Below are positions 1 to 7,363 of a stretch of 17,851 bases of DNA, in pieces. The notes below the pieces were generated by a model. The model had not been told where the DNA came from. It made no database searches and was given only the letters and a program-made list of their open reading frames with translations. Every line of letters begins with the position of its first letter. Positions within the stretch are counted from its first letter, which is position 1. A program made the position numbers and the translations under genes. Origin of the DNA: an uncultured Alphaproteobacteria bacterium (GTDB taxonomy: Bacteria; Pseudomonadota; Alphaproteobacteria; Rhizobiales; Pleomorphomonadaceae); the NCBI GenBank assembly GCA_937900425.1, contig CALCDT010000052.1:1-17851 (forward strand), in the 5' to 3' direction.

Positions 1-1302
1 GAGCCGGCGCGGCCGCCGAAGGCGCCGGCCACGGCGCGCGGCGCCCAGGCCGAGGCCGACGATCTGCTCGATCACGCCGACGTGTCGGGGCGGCGCTGGA
101 TCGACACCGCACTCGCCCGACGCATTCCGGTCGCCGAGGAGAACGCCGCGGCCGCTCTGGAGGCGATGAGCCGCTTCGCGATCACGCCCCGGTGGCTCAC
201 CTATCTGCCGCCGACGATGTCGCCGACGGAGACGAGCGGCCGAGAGGGCTTTCTGGAGCGCCCGGAGGAGGCCTTCGCCCACTACCGGTCCAGAGGTGTC
301 GCGCAGGTGGTGCTCGAGGAAAAGCACATGGGCTCGCGCGCGACCATCGCGCTGTGCCGCGACGAGGATGCGGCGCGCCGACGCTTCGGCGTCACCTCCG
401 GCGAGAGCGGCGCCATCTGGACCCGGACGGGCCGAGCCTTCCTGTCCGGCCGGGACCAGACCGAGGCGCTGCTGGCCCGGCTGCGGGTCGCCGTCGGCGC
501 CGCCGGCCTCTGGGACGAACTTTCGAGCGACTGGCTGCTGCTCGATGCGGAAATCATGCCGTGGTCGGCGAAGGCTTCGGCGCTGATCGAACAGCAGTAC
601 GCCCCCGTCGCCGCGGCGGGCCGGGCGGGTCTCGCCCTCGCCGAAGACGCCCTCGCCCGCGCAGAGGCCCGCGGCGTCGCGGCCGGCGAGGTCTGCACAC
701 GCTTCGCGCGGCGCCGGGAGAGGGTGGAGCGCTACGGGCGGGCGTGGGCACCCTACGTCTGGCGGGTCGCTTCGCTCGACGATCTGCGCGTCGCGCCGTT
801 CCACCTGCTCGCCAGCGAAGGGGCCGTGCATTTCGACAAGGACCATCTTTGGCACATGGCCCGCGCCGACAGGCTCGCCGCGACCGGAACGCCGTCTCTC
901 GCCGCGACCCGCTGGCGTCTCCTCGATCTCGGCGACGAGGCCGCCTGCCGCGACGCTTCGACCTGGTGGGAAGCCCTGACGGCTTCGGGTGCCGAGGGGA
1001 TGGTGGTGAAGCCGCGAGACTTCGTCGCCCGCGGGGCGAAGGGGCTCGTCCAGCCCGCGCTCAAGGTGCGCGGACCGGAGTACCTGCGCATCATCTACGG
1101 CCCGGAATACGACCTGCCCGAGAACATCGAGCGCCTGCGCGCCCGCAGCCTCGCCGCGAAGCGGCGCAACGCCCTGCACGAGTTCGCCCTCGGCCACGAA
1201 GCCCTGACGCGGTTCGTCGCCGGCGCGCCGCTGCGCCGCACGCACGAGTGCGTCTTCGCGATCCTCGCGCTGGAGAGCGAGCCGATCGATCCGAGGTTGT
1301 GA
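1..1302 (+). CDS. pnkp: Polynucleotide kinase-phosphatase, ligase-domain part (5' end outside window)
   Basis: This is the C-terminal part of a bacterial Pnkp, an RNA-repair enzyme whose family has kinase, phosphatase and adenylyltransferase domains. Only the adenylyltransferase domain is visible. The frame is open from base 1 with no stop, and the residues before the GTG at 82 already look like family sequence, so the gene begins upstream and 82 is probably not its start. Visible nucleotidyltransferase motifs are EEKHMGSRA, with the predicted adenylylated lysine at bases 322-324, then WTRTGRAF, LLLDAEIMPW, EGMVVKP and LKVRGPEYLRIIYG. In known members the ligase domain activates RNA ends and works with the 2'-O-methyltransferase Hen1, which may lie upstream and is not visible here. 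The next gene belongs to a DNA end-joining set. The family call is firm; the presence of the two N-terminal domains is inferred. Confidence 0.9.
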   Translation, partial: EPARPPKAPATARGAQAEADDLLDHADVSGRRWIDTALARRIPVAEENAAAALEAMSRFAITPRWLTYLPPTMSPTETSGREGFLERPEEAFAHYRSRGVAQVVLEEKHMGSRATIALCRDEDAARRRFGVTSGESGAIWTRTGRAFLSGRDQTEALLARLRVAVGAAGLWDELSSDWLLLDAEIMPWSAKASALIEQQYAPVAAAGRAGLALAEDALARAEARGVAAGEVCTRFARRRERVERYGRAWAPYVWRVASLDDLRVAPFHLLASEGAVHFDKDHLWHMARADRLAATGTPSLAATRWRLLDLGDEAACRDASTWWEALTASGAEGMVVKPRDFVARGAKGLVQPALKVRGPEYLRIIYGPEYDLPENIERLRARSLAAKRRNALHEFALGHEALTRFVAGAPLRRTHECVFAILALESEPIDPRL

Positions 1303-1321
1303 CGTCGGGCGGGCGGGTGCT

Positions 1322-1336
1322 CGCCGTCGCACGGCG
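1322..1336 (+). terminator. Short hairpin after the Pnkp gene, weak terminator candidate
   Basis: CGCCGT and ACGGCG form a perfect 6-bp stem with a CGC loop, beginning 20 bases after the stop codon. No T-run follows, so it is a poor intrinsic terminator by itself. A second small hairpin, CGCC-TTCG-GGCG, lies at 1410-1421. Either could mark the end of the Pnkp transcript before the stress promoter at 1471. Confidence 0.3.
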
Positions 1337-1470
1337 CGGACGCACGCGCACTGGCAGCCTGCGCTTCGTTCTCCGCATCGTCCGCAACCGCGCGCGGACT
1401 ACGGAAGGGCGCCTTCGGGCGTTATCGTGGGCGGGGCGGCGTCGACCTTTTCGCACGAGGCACGCGGAGG

Positions 1471-1495
1471 GGAACGCCGGGACGGTTCGCTCGTT
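1471..1495 (+). promoter_or_regulatory. EcfG-type general stress promoter of the small ORF-ku unit
   Basis: GGAAC at 1471-1475 and CGTT at 1492-1495 are separated by exactly 16 bases. This matches the consensus for the alphaproteobacterial ECF sigma factor EcfG/RpoE2 (GGAAC-N16/17-CGTT). The -10 element ends 39 bases before the ATG at 1535, which itself has a GGAGG ribosome site at 1521-1525, so a short leader would result. A matching element precedes the second ku gene, which makes a chance match less likely. Confidence 0.7.
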
Positions 1496-1534
1496 TCGTC
1501 TCCGCACGACACCAGCGGCCGGAGGTGAAAAGCG

Positions 1535-1777
1535 ATGAGCGGGGAACACCCTCCCTTCGACAGGAAGGATCGGCTGATCCTCGCGCTCGCGGCGCTGCTG
1601 CGCGCGGAACGGCAGACGCGGGACGCCTTCGAGGAGGCGGTCGCCGACGAGCGGATCTCGCGGGAGACGTTGCAGGCGATGCTGTCCGATCCGGTTCCGG
1701 TCATCACCCGGGAGGATCTCGCCTTCGCCGAGGACTTCGCCTTCTCCCGTCATCTGCCGCCGGCGAGGACGAACTGA
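1535..1777 (+). CDS. Small hypothetical protein coupled to Ku
   Basis: This 80-residue protein is not recognised. It is highly charged, has no membrane segment or signal peptide, and looks mostly helical; residues 15-50 are rich in Ala, Glu and Arg. The ATG at 1535 has a clear GGAGG nine bases upstream, and the stop codon overlaps the ku start in TGATG, so the two genes are probably co-transcribed and translationally coupled. The stress-type promoter at 1471 would drive both. The good ribosome site and the coupling argue for a real gene although the product is short. An accessory role with Ku is only a guess from position. Confidence 0.65.
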   Translation: MSGEHPPFDRKDRLILALAALLRAERQTRDAFEEAVADERISRETLQAMLSDPVPVITREDLAFAEDFAFSRHLPPARTN

Positions 1778-2589
1778 TGCCGACCCGGGTGTTCTGGAAG
1801 GGCTATCTCAAATTGTCGCTGGTCACCTGCCGGGTCGCGATGACGCCGGCGACGAGCGATGCGGAGAAGGTGCGGTTTCGCACGCTCGACCGGAAGAGCG
1901 GCAGGGCGGTCGAAAGCCGTTACGTCGACGCGGTCAGCGGCGAGCCGGTGGACGAGGACGACGAGGTCAAGGGCTACCCGCGCGGCGAGGACGACGTCGT
2001 TCTTCTGGAGGACGAGGAACTGGAAGCCGTCGCGCTGGAGAGCACGCGCACCATCGACATCGACAAGTTCGTGCCCTCGGGCAGCATCGGGTGGATCTGG
2101 TACGACAAGCCGCACTACCTCGTCCCGACCGACGACGTCGGTAAGGAGGCATTCGCGGTGATCCGGGAGGCGATGGCGGCGACGGACACGGTCGGCGTCG
2201 CGCGGCTGGTGCTCTATCGCCGGGAGCGGGCGGTGATGCTGAAGCCGCGCGGCGCCGGCATCGTCGTCTGGACGCTGCGATACGGCGACGAGGTGCGGGA
2301 CGAGGCGGCCTATTTCAAAGCCGTCGCGGACGAAAAGCCCGAGGCGAAGCTGCTGCGGTTGGTGACGAAGGTGATCGACGAGCGGACGACGGCCTGGGAT
2401 CCGGCGATGGTCGAGGACCCGGTGCAGGCCAAGCTGCTCGACATCATCGCCGCCAAGAAGAAGGGTCGCAAACGCCCCGCCAAGGCGAAGGCGCCGGCCG
2501 AAGCCGCGCCGGGCAACGTCGTCAGCATCATGGACGCCCTGAAGAAGAGCCTCGCCGCCGAGAGCGGGCGGTCGGGCCGCAAGAGCTAG
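1777..2589 (+). CDS. ku: Ku protein, first copy (non-homologous end joining)
   Basis: This 270-residue bacterial Ku forms a ring that binds DNA double-strand ends and recruits LigD. Family sequence is visible throughout: FWKGYLKLSLVTC at the N-terminus, DEVKGY, the LLEDEELEAVALEST block, TIDIDKFVP, KPHYLVP, EAFAVIREAM and LRYGDEVRDEA. The core ends near residue 225 and is followed by a short Lys/Ala/Pro tail and a conserved-looking VVSIMDALKKSL segment. The ATG at 1777 overlaps the stop of the upstream small gene (TGATG). An in-frame extension upstream of it has no family resemblance and is a shadow of that small gene. The gene converges with ligD, and the two stop codons share the bases CTAG. 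A second Ku is encoded at 5178-6059, so homodimers or heterodimers are possible. Confidence 0.95.
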   Translation: MPTRVFWKGYLKLSLVTCRVAMTPATSDAEKVRFRTLDRKSGRAVESRYVDAVSGEPVDEDDEVKGYPRGEDDVVLLEDEELEAVALESTRTIDIDKFVPSGSIGWIWYDKPHYLVPTDDVGKEAFAVIREAMAATDTVGVARLVLYRRERAVMLKPRGAGIVVWTLRYGDEVRDEAAYFKAVADEKPEAKLLRLVTKVIDERTTAWDPAMVEDPVQAKLLDIIAAKKKGRKRPAKAKAPAEAAPGNVVSIMDALKKSLAAESGRSGRKS

Positions 2590-5174
2590 CCGGACCTCTT
2601 TCGCTTCGGTTTCGGCTTCGGCTGTTCGAGCGGCACCGCGGCCGCGCGGAACCCCTCCCACGGATCGGCGGACAGCGCGGCGAGCCGGCCGGGCATGGTC
2701 TCCACCGTGAAATGGTCGGGGCCGATCGCGGGCCCGAGTTCGTCCCAGCCGAGGGGGGCGGACACGGCGGCGCCGGGCCGGGCGCGGGTCGAGTAGGCGG
2801 CGACGGCGGTGGCGCCGCGCTGGTTGCGCAGATAGTCGACGAGGATCCGCCCGCGCCGCTTCGCCTTGGAGATCGTCGCGACGAAGCGGTCGGGGGCGTC
2901 CGCGGCCATGGCCTCGGCGATGCCCTTGGTGAAAGCCTTGACCGACGCCCAGTCCGCCGCCGGCTTCAGGGGCGCGACGACGTGGAGCCCCTTGCCGCCC
3001 GACGTCTTGACGAAGGCGGCGAGGCCGGCGCCCTCGAGCCGTGCCTTGCATTCGAGCGCGGCGTCGATCACCGCCGGCCAGGCGACGCCCTCGCCGGGAT
3101 CGAGGTCGAGAACGATCAGGTCCGGCCGCTCCCAGTCGGCCACGGTCGAGCCCCAGGGGTGGATCTCCAGCACGGCGGACTGGACGAGGCCCAGCAGGCC
3201 GTCGAGGTCGTTGATGGCAATCATCGGCGCCTCGTCCGGCGCCTTCGGATCCTTCACCAGCGCGATCGCCTTGTCGAGCCCCTTCCAGGCGTGTTTCTGG
3301 AAGAAGGTCTGGCCGTCGATGCCGCTCGGGCAGCGCAGCAGGGCCAGCGGGCGGCCGACGACGTGCGGGGCGACGTGGCGCCAGATCTCGGCGTAATAGT
3401 CGGCGAGGCCCTCTTTCGTCACGCCGGCATCCGGCCAGTAGACGCGGTCGGGATGGGTGAGCCTGACGGTTCGGCGCTGCGGCGGCGGCGCTTTCGCCGG
3501 CGTCTTCGGATCTGCGGCTTCCCGGACGATCTCGCGGGCCGGCTTGTCCTCGCGCAGGCCGCGAAAGGAGGCGTGGCGGAGGTGGCCGTCGGCGGTCCAG
3601 GCCCGGAACTCGACCTCGGCGACGAGATCGGGCCGCACGAAGCGTACCTGCCGGCGTTCCTCCGCCGTGAGCGGTCTCGCGAAGGGGCTCGCCTCGATGG
3701 CGATCGCGTCGAGCCGGCGGTGGAGATCCGCGGCGACGGCGTTGGAGAAGCCGGTGCCGACGCGCCCGACCGGAACGAGATCGTCGCCCTCGTAGACGCC
3801 GAGCACGAGCGAGCCGATCGCCTTCGGCGACACGCTCGAGGGCACGTAGCCGGCGACGACGAACTCCTGCCGGGCCGAGCACTTCGACTTGACCCAGTTG
3901 CGTCCGCGCCCGGTGCGATAGGGTGCGTCGCGCCGCTTGGAGACGATGCCCTCGAGGCTCAGCCGGCAGGCGTGGCGCAGCACCATCGATCCGCTTTCGA
4001 CGAAGTGGCTGCTGAAGCGCAGAGGGCCCCCGTCCGCCGGAATGATGCCCTCGAGCAGGGCCTTTCGCTCGACGAGCGGGGCGCCGGTGAGGTCCCAGCC
4101 GTCGAGATGGAGCAGGTCGAAGGCGTAGAAGGCGAAGCGGTCGTTGCGCCCCCCGGAGAGATCGGCCTGAAGCGCGGAGAAATCGGAGGCGCCGGTGCCG
4201 GTCTCCACCACCAGTTCGCCGTCGACGACGGCGGAGGCGGCGGGGAGCGCTTCGAGGGCCTGCACCACGGGCGCGCCGAACTTCTTCGTCCAGTCGAGGC
4301 CGCTGCGGGTCAGAAGCCGCACACGGCCGCCGTCGAGGCGGGCCTGCAGGCGATAGCCGTCGAACTTGATTTCGTGCAGCCAGTCCTCGCCGGACGGGGC
4401 GGCGGAGACGAGGGTCGCGAGCATCGGCGGAACGAAGTCGGGGAGGGCGGCCTTTTTCGCGCCTTTCGGCATCGCGGGTCCGCGTCCGCCGGACACTTTC
4501 TCCGGGGCGGACTTCGACTTCGCCGCGGCTTTCCCCGATCCGTTGGCGGCCTCCGCGGAGACCTTGCGGGCCTTGCGGATCTTGCCCGTCTCCGACGACC
4601 ATCCCGGGGCCTCTCCCGCCACCTCGTCGACGTCGCGGCCGGTCTTCGCCGACAGCGGCTGCTCCTCGAGGATGTCGGGGGCGTCGGCAGCCCGCGCGAA
4701 GGCGTCGTCGCCCTTGATCAGCAGCCAGTTCTCCCGGCTCTCGCCGGGCTTGCCCTGCATCCTGACGAGGTGCCAGCGGCCGGCGAGCTTCTCGCCGGAA
4801 AGCTCGAACTCGAGGTGCCCCTTGGCGTAGCCCTTGGCGGCGTCGCCGACGGGTGACCAGGTGCCGCGGTCCCAGACGAGGACGGTGCCGCCGCCGTATT
4901 CGCCCTTCGGGATGGTGCCCTCGAAGTCGCCGTAGTCGAGCGGATGATCCTCGACGTGGACGGCGAGCCGCTTCTCGCCGGCGACGAGGCTCGGGCCGCG
5001 GGTGACGGCCCAGCTGCGCAGAACCCCGTCCATCTCCAGGCGGAAGTCGTAATGCAGGCGCCGGGCGGCGTGCTTCTGCACGACGAAGGAATTGCCGCGC
5101 TTGCGGGCCTTGCGCCCCTTGGGCTCCGGGGTGGCGGCGAAGTCGCGTTTCTTTCGGTAGGTGTCGAGCGCCAT
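2586..5174 (-). CDS. ligD: Multifunctional NHEJ DNA ligase LigD (phosphoesterase-ligase-polymerase)
   Basis: This 862-residue LigD processes and seals double-strand breaks held by Ku. The order is phosphoesterase (about 1-175), linker rich in Lys/Ala/Ser (about 175-245), ATP-dependent ligase (about 248-550) and primase-like polymerase (about 568-848), as in Pseudomonas LigD. The phosphoesterase has H35, H41, D43, R45 and H77, a constant offset of 7 from the known Pseudomonas catalytic residues. The ligase has EIKFDGYR with the predicted adenylylated K270, DGELVV (318-323), EGIVSK (408-413) and NWVKSK (426-431). The polymerase has catalytic D690 and D692 in DLDPGE, SGGKGLHV (725-732) and a third acid, D780, in ILVDYLRN. 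All three activities therefore look intact. It starts 3 bases after the second ku stop, so the two form one operon. The tail is strongly basic. Confidence 0.96.
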   Translation of the reverse strand: MALDTYRKKRDFAATPEPKGRKARKRGNSFVVQKHAARRLHYDFRLEMDGVLRSWAVTRGPSLVAGEKRLAVHVEDHPLDYGDFEGTIPKGEYGGGTVLVWDRGTWSPVGDAAKGYAKGHLEFELSGEKLAGRWHLVRMQGKPGESRENWLLIKGDDAFARAADAPDILEEQPLSAKTGRDVDEVAGEAPGWSSETGKIRKARKVSAEAANGSGKAAAKSKSAPEKVSGGRGPAMPKGAKKAALPDFVPPMLATLVSAAPSGEDWLHEIKFDGYRLQARLDGGRVRLLTRSGLDWTKKFGAPVVQALEALPAASAVVDGELVVETGTGASDFSALQADLSGGRNDRFAFYAFDLLHLDGWDLTGAPLVERKALLEGIIPADGGPLRFSSHFVESGSMVLRHACRLSLEGIVSKRRDAPYRTGRGRNWVKSKCSARQEFVVAGYVPSSVSPKAIGSLVLGVYEGDDLVPVGRVGTGFSNAVAADLHRRLDAIAIEASPFARPLTAEERRQVRFVRPDLVAEVEFRAWTADGHLRHASFRGLREDKPAREIVREAADPKTPAKAPPPQRRTVRLTHPDRVYWPDAGVTKEGLADYYAEIWRHVAPHVVGRPLALLRCPSGIDGQTFFQKHAWKGLDKAIALVKDPKAPDEAPMIAINDLDGLLGLVQSAVLEIHPWGSTVADWERPDLIVLDLDPGEGVAWPAVIDAALECKARLEGAGLAAFVKTSGGKGLHVVAPLKPAADWASVKAFTKGIAEAMAADAPDRFVATISKAKRRGRILVDYLRNQRGATAVAAYSTRARPGAAVSAPLGWDELGPAIGPDHFTVETMPGRLAALSADPWEGFRAAAVPLEQPKPKPKRKRSG

Positions 5175-5177
5175 GGC

Positions 5178-6059
5178 TCAACCCGCCTTGCGCCGGGGCG
5201 GCGCCTTGGAGGATTTCGGCGCGGCCTTTTTAGCGGGCGACGCGGGTGCCGCCTTCTTCGCCGGCGTCTTCCCCCGTCCCTTGCCGGATAGCTTGGCGCT
5301 TTCGCGCAGGGCCTCCATCAGGTCGACGACCTTGCCCGTCTCCGGTTCCTTGCGCGGCGCGATCCTGCGGCCTTCGATCTTGGCCTTCACCAGTTCGGCG
5401 AGCGCGGCATCGTAGCGGTCGTCGAAGGTCGAGGGATCGAAGGCGCCGGCCTTGGTCTTGATGATGTGCCGGGCGAGATCGAGCATCTCGCCGTCGATCT
5501 TCATCTGCGGCAGTCCCTCGAAGGCCTCCTTCGACGAGCGGACCTCGTAGTCGAAGTTGAGGGTGGTGGCGACGAGGCCGTCGCCGTGGGTGCGGATCAG
5601 GACGGTGCGGACCCGGCGGAAGAGAACCGTGCGCGCGAGAGCCGCGACGGCCTTCTTGCGCATGCCCTCGCGGATCAGCACGAAGGCCTCCTGCGCGGCC
5701 TCGTCGGCCGGCGCCAGATAGTAGGGCTTGTCGAAATAGACGTCGTCGATGGCGTCGCAGCCGATGAAGGCGGAGACGGCGAGGGTCTTGTCGCTCTCGG
5801 GCACCGCCGCCTTGACCTCGTCCGGCTCGAGCACGACGAAGTCGCCGGAGCCGGTGTCGTAGCCCTTGACCTGATCCTCCTTCGCGACCGCCTCGCCCGT
5901 CTCCGGATCGACGAATTCGCGGTGGACGCGGTGTCCGGTCGCCCGGTTGATCGTGTGGAAGGCGATGCGCTCGGAGGTCGAGGCCGCCGTGTAGAGGGCG
6001 ACGGCGCAGGCGACCTCGCCGACCTTCAAGGTGCCTTTCCAGTTTGCGCGCGGTGCCAA
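5178..6059 (-). CDS. ku: Ku protein, second copy, with lysine-rich tail
   Basis: This 293-residue bacterial Ku is paired with LigD in one operon. Family features include NWKGTLKVGEVACAVALY at the N-terminus, DQVKGYDTGSGDFVVLEPDE, FDKPYYLAP, EAFVLIREGM and LNFDYEVRSS. After the core (to about residue 235) comes KVVDLMEALRES and then a tail of about 40 residues made almost only of Lys, Ala, Pro and Ser. Such tails are known to help some bacterial Ku proteins bind DNA. The start is a TTG; an AGAGGGA ribosome site lies nine bases upstream and no in-frame ATG is nearby. It is less typical in sequence than the Ku at 1777-2589, for example SAFIGCDAIDDVYFD where that copy has KFVPSGSIGWIWYD. A stress-type promoter lies 34 bases upstream. 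Confidence 0.95.
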   Translation of the reverse strand: MAPRANWKGTLKVGEVACAVALYTAASTSERIAFHTINRATGHRVHREFVDPETGEAVAKEDQVKGYDTGSGDFVVLEPDEVKAAVPESDKTLAVSAFIGCDAIDDVYFDKPYYLAPADEAAQEAFVLIREGMRKKAVAALARTVLFRRVRTVLIRTHGDGLVATTLNFDYEVRSSKEAFEGLPQMKIDGEMLDLARHIIKTKAGAFDPSTFDDRYDAALAELVKAKIEGRRIAPRKEPETGKVVDLMEALRESAKLSGKGRGKTPAKKAAPASPAKKAAPKSSKAPPRRKAG

Positions 6060-6092
6060 GGGGATGGTCCCTCTTCGATTGGGGACTGATTC

Positions 6093-6117
6093 AACGACCG
6101 TCCGGACATCAGGTTCC
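6093..6117 (-). promoter_or_regulatory. EcfG-type general stress promoter of ku-ligD
   Basis: Read on the minus strand, GGAAC (6117-6113) and CGTT (6096-6093) are separated by exactly 16 bases. This matches the EcfG/RpoE2 consensus with the same spacing as the element at 1471-1495. The -10 element ends 33 bases before the TTG start of the second ku gene, so the leader would be about 27 bases. Its independent occurrence in front of the other ku transcription unit supports function. Confidence 0.72.
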
Positions 6118-6206
6118 GGCGGCGGAGAGGCGATCGAGCCATCCCGTCGTCGGATTTCCCGTCGGGTCGCTGCCGCAACCTCTCGGCGAAGCCGCGCTCG
6201 CCGACC

Positions 6207-6262
6207 GCCGGCGGGATCGGGGAACGGGAGATCGGCCGAACGACCGACCGGATCCCGCCGGC
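6207..6262 (-). terminator. Inverted repeat after the amidohydrolase gene
   Basis: GCCGGCGGGATC at 6207-6218 and its exact complement GATCCCGCCGGC at 6251-6262 form a 12-bp stem with a 32-base loop, starting 8 bases beyond the amidohydrolase stop codon. The loop contains a small CGGCCG palindrome. The long loop and the missing U-tract make it a moderate terminator candidate. It would separate the transporter operon from the ku-ligD promoter downstream. Confidence 0.45.
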
Positions 6263-6270
6263 CGGTGACG

Positions 6271-7275
6271 TCAGCGCGCCGCGCCGATCAGCGCTTCCGC
6301 CGAACCGGAGGCGATGCGGGCGAACGTGCTCGGATCGAGCGCCATCCCCTCCAGCACCGAGACGATGTCGTACTGGCCCATGTCGAAGGGATAGTCGGTG
6401 CCGAGCAGCACGCGGTCGGCGCCGACGTCGTCGATCAGGAAGCGCAGCGGTTCGGGCGCGTGCAGGATGGTGTCGTAGACCAGCCTGTCGAGCGAGGCCT
6501 GCGGGTGTCCGGACAGGCGCCGCCTCGGTTCCTCGCGCACCGCCCAGCCGTGGGCGAAGCGGCCGGCCTGGTAGGGCGTGAAGCCGCCGCCGTGCGACAG
6601 GCAGAAGACGATGTTCGGAAAGCGTTCGATCACGCCGCCGAAGACCAGGCAGGCGGCGGCGATGGTGGTGTCGAGCGGGTTGCCGATGAGGTTCTTCAGA
6701 TAGTAGTCGCGCTGGCGGTCGATGCCGGCGACGTGGACCGGATGGACGAGGATGAAGGCCTTTTCGGCGTCCGCCGCCGCCCAGAACGGATCGAGGGCCG
6801 GATCGTCGAGATTGCGGCCGCCGATGTTGGACCCGATCATGGCGCCGCCGAGCCCCTTCTCGCGCATCGCCCGGGTGAGTTCGGCGGCGGCGAGGTCCGG
6901 GGCCTGCATCGGCGCGGTGGCGAGGCCGGAGAAGCGGTCGGGCCAGCGGGCGCACATCGCCGCGATCTGATCGTTCTGGATCTGCGCCATCGCCAGCGCC
7001 TTCGCCGGATCGGCGCCGTATTGCAGGGTCTGGGGGCAGACGGCGACGACCTGATGGTCGAGGCCGAAGCGCTCCATGTCGGCGAAACGACGGTCGATGT
7101 CCCAGGCCCCGCGCGGGAAGGGGTTCTGCACCACGGAGCCGACCTCGAGGATGCCGCCGTCGTCGTCGACCGGGGTCAGGCGGGGGGCGAGGTCCGGGAC
7201 TTCGCGCTGCAGGATCGCGATCGTCTCGACGTCGAGGACATGGGCGTGGGCGTCGATGATCTTGGGGCGTTGCAT
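6271..7275 (-). CDS. ACMSD-like amidohydrolase family metal-dependent hydrolase/decarboxylase
   Basis: This 334-residue protein belongs to the amidohydrolase-2 family, which includes aminocarboxymuconate semialdehyde decarboxylase (ACMSD) and aromatic acid decarboxylases. It folds as a TIM barrel with one divalent metal, usually zinc. The set expected for ACMSD is complete: H10 and H12 in DAHAH, H178 in LVHPVH, H228 in LSHGGG and D294 in LGTDYPFD. The positions agree with ACMSD almost residue for residue. There is no signal peptide, so it is cytoplasmic. It is the last gene of the leftward tctC-tctB-tctA operon, 88 bases after tctA, with GGAG ten bases before the ATG. A product imported by that transporter is the likely substrate. 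Decarboxylation and hydrolysis are both possible, and the substrate cannot be read from the sequence. Confidence 0.88.
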   Translation of the reverse strand: MQRPKIIDAHAHVLDVETIAILQREVPDLAPRLTPVDDDGGILEVGSVVQNPFPRGAWDIDRRFADMERFGLDHQVVAVCPQTLQYGADPAKALAMAQIQNDQIAAMCARWPDRFSGLATAPMQAPDLAAAELTRAMREKGLGGAMIGSNIGGRNLDDPALDPFWAAADAEKAFILVHPVHVAGIDRQRDYYLKNLIGNPLDTTIAAACLVFGGVIERFPNIVFCLSHGGGFTPYQAGRFAHGWAVREEPRRRLSGHPQASLDRLVYDTILHAPEPLRFLIDDVGADRVLLGTDYPFDMGQYDIVSVLEGMALDPSTFARIASGSAEALIGAAR

Positions 7276-7363
7276 GGGATGCGGTCTCCACGAGAAGGGG
7301 CGGGGCGGCGTCGGCGCGCTCCGGCGGATGGCAAAGGGGAAAGCGGAGGGAACCCGGGCGGGG

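Noticed and set aside
1750..5181. Very long open minus-strand frame overlapping ligD and the first ku
   Set aside because: It is Arg/Pro-rich with no family motifs, while ligD and ku in other frames show complete catalytic motifs. High GC makes such stop-free shadow frames common.
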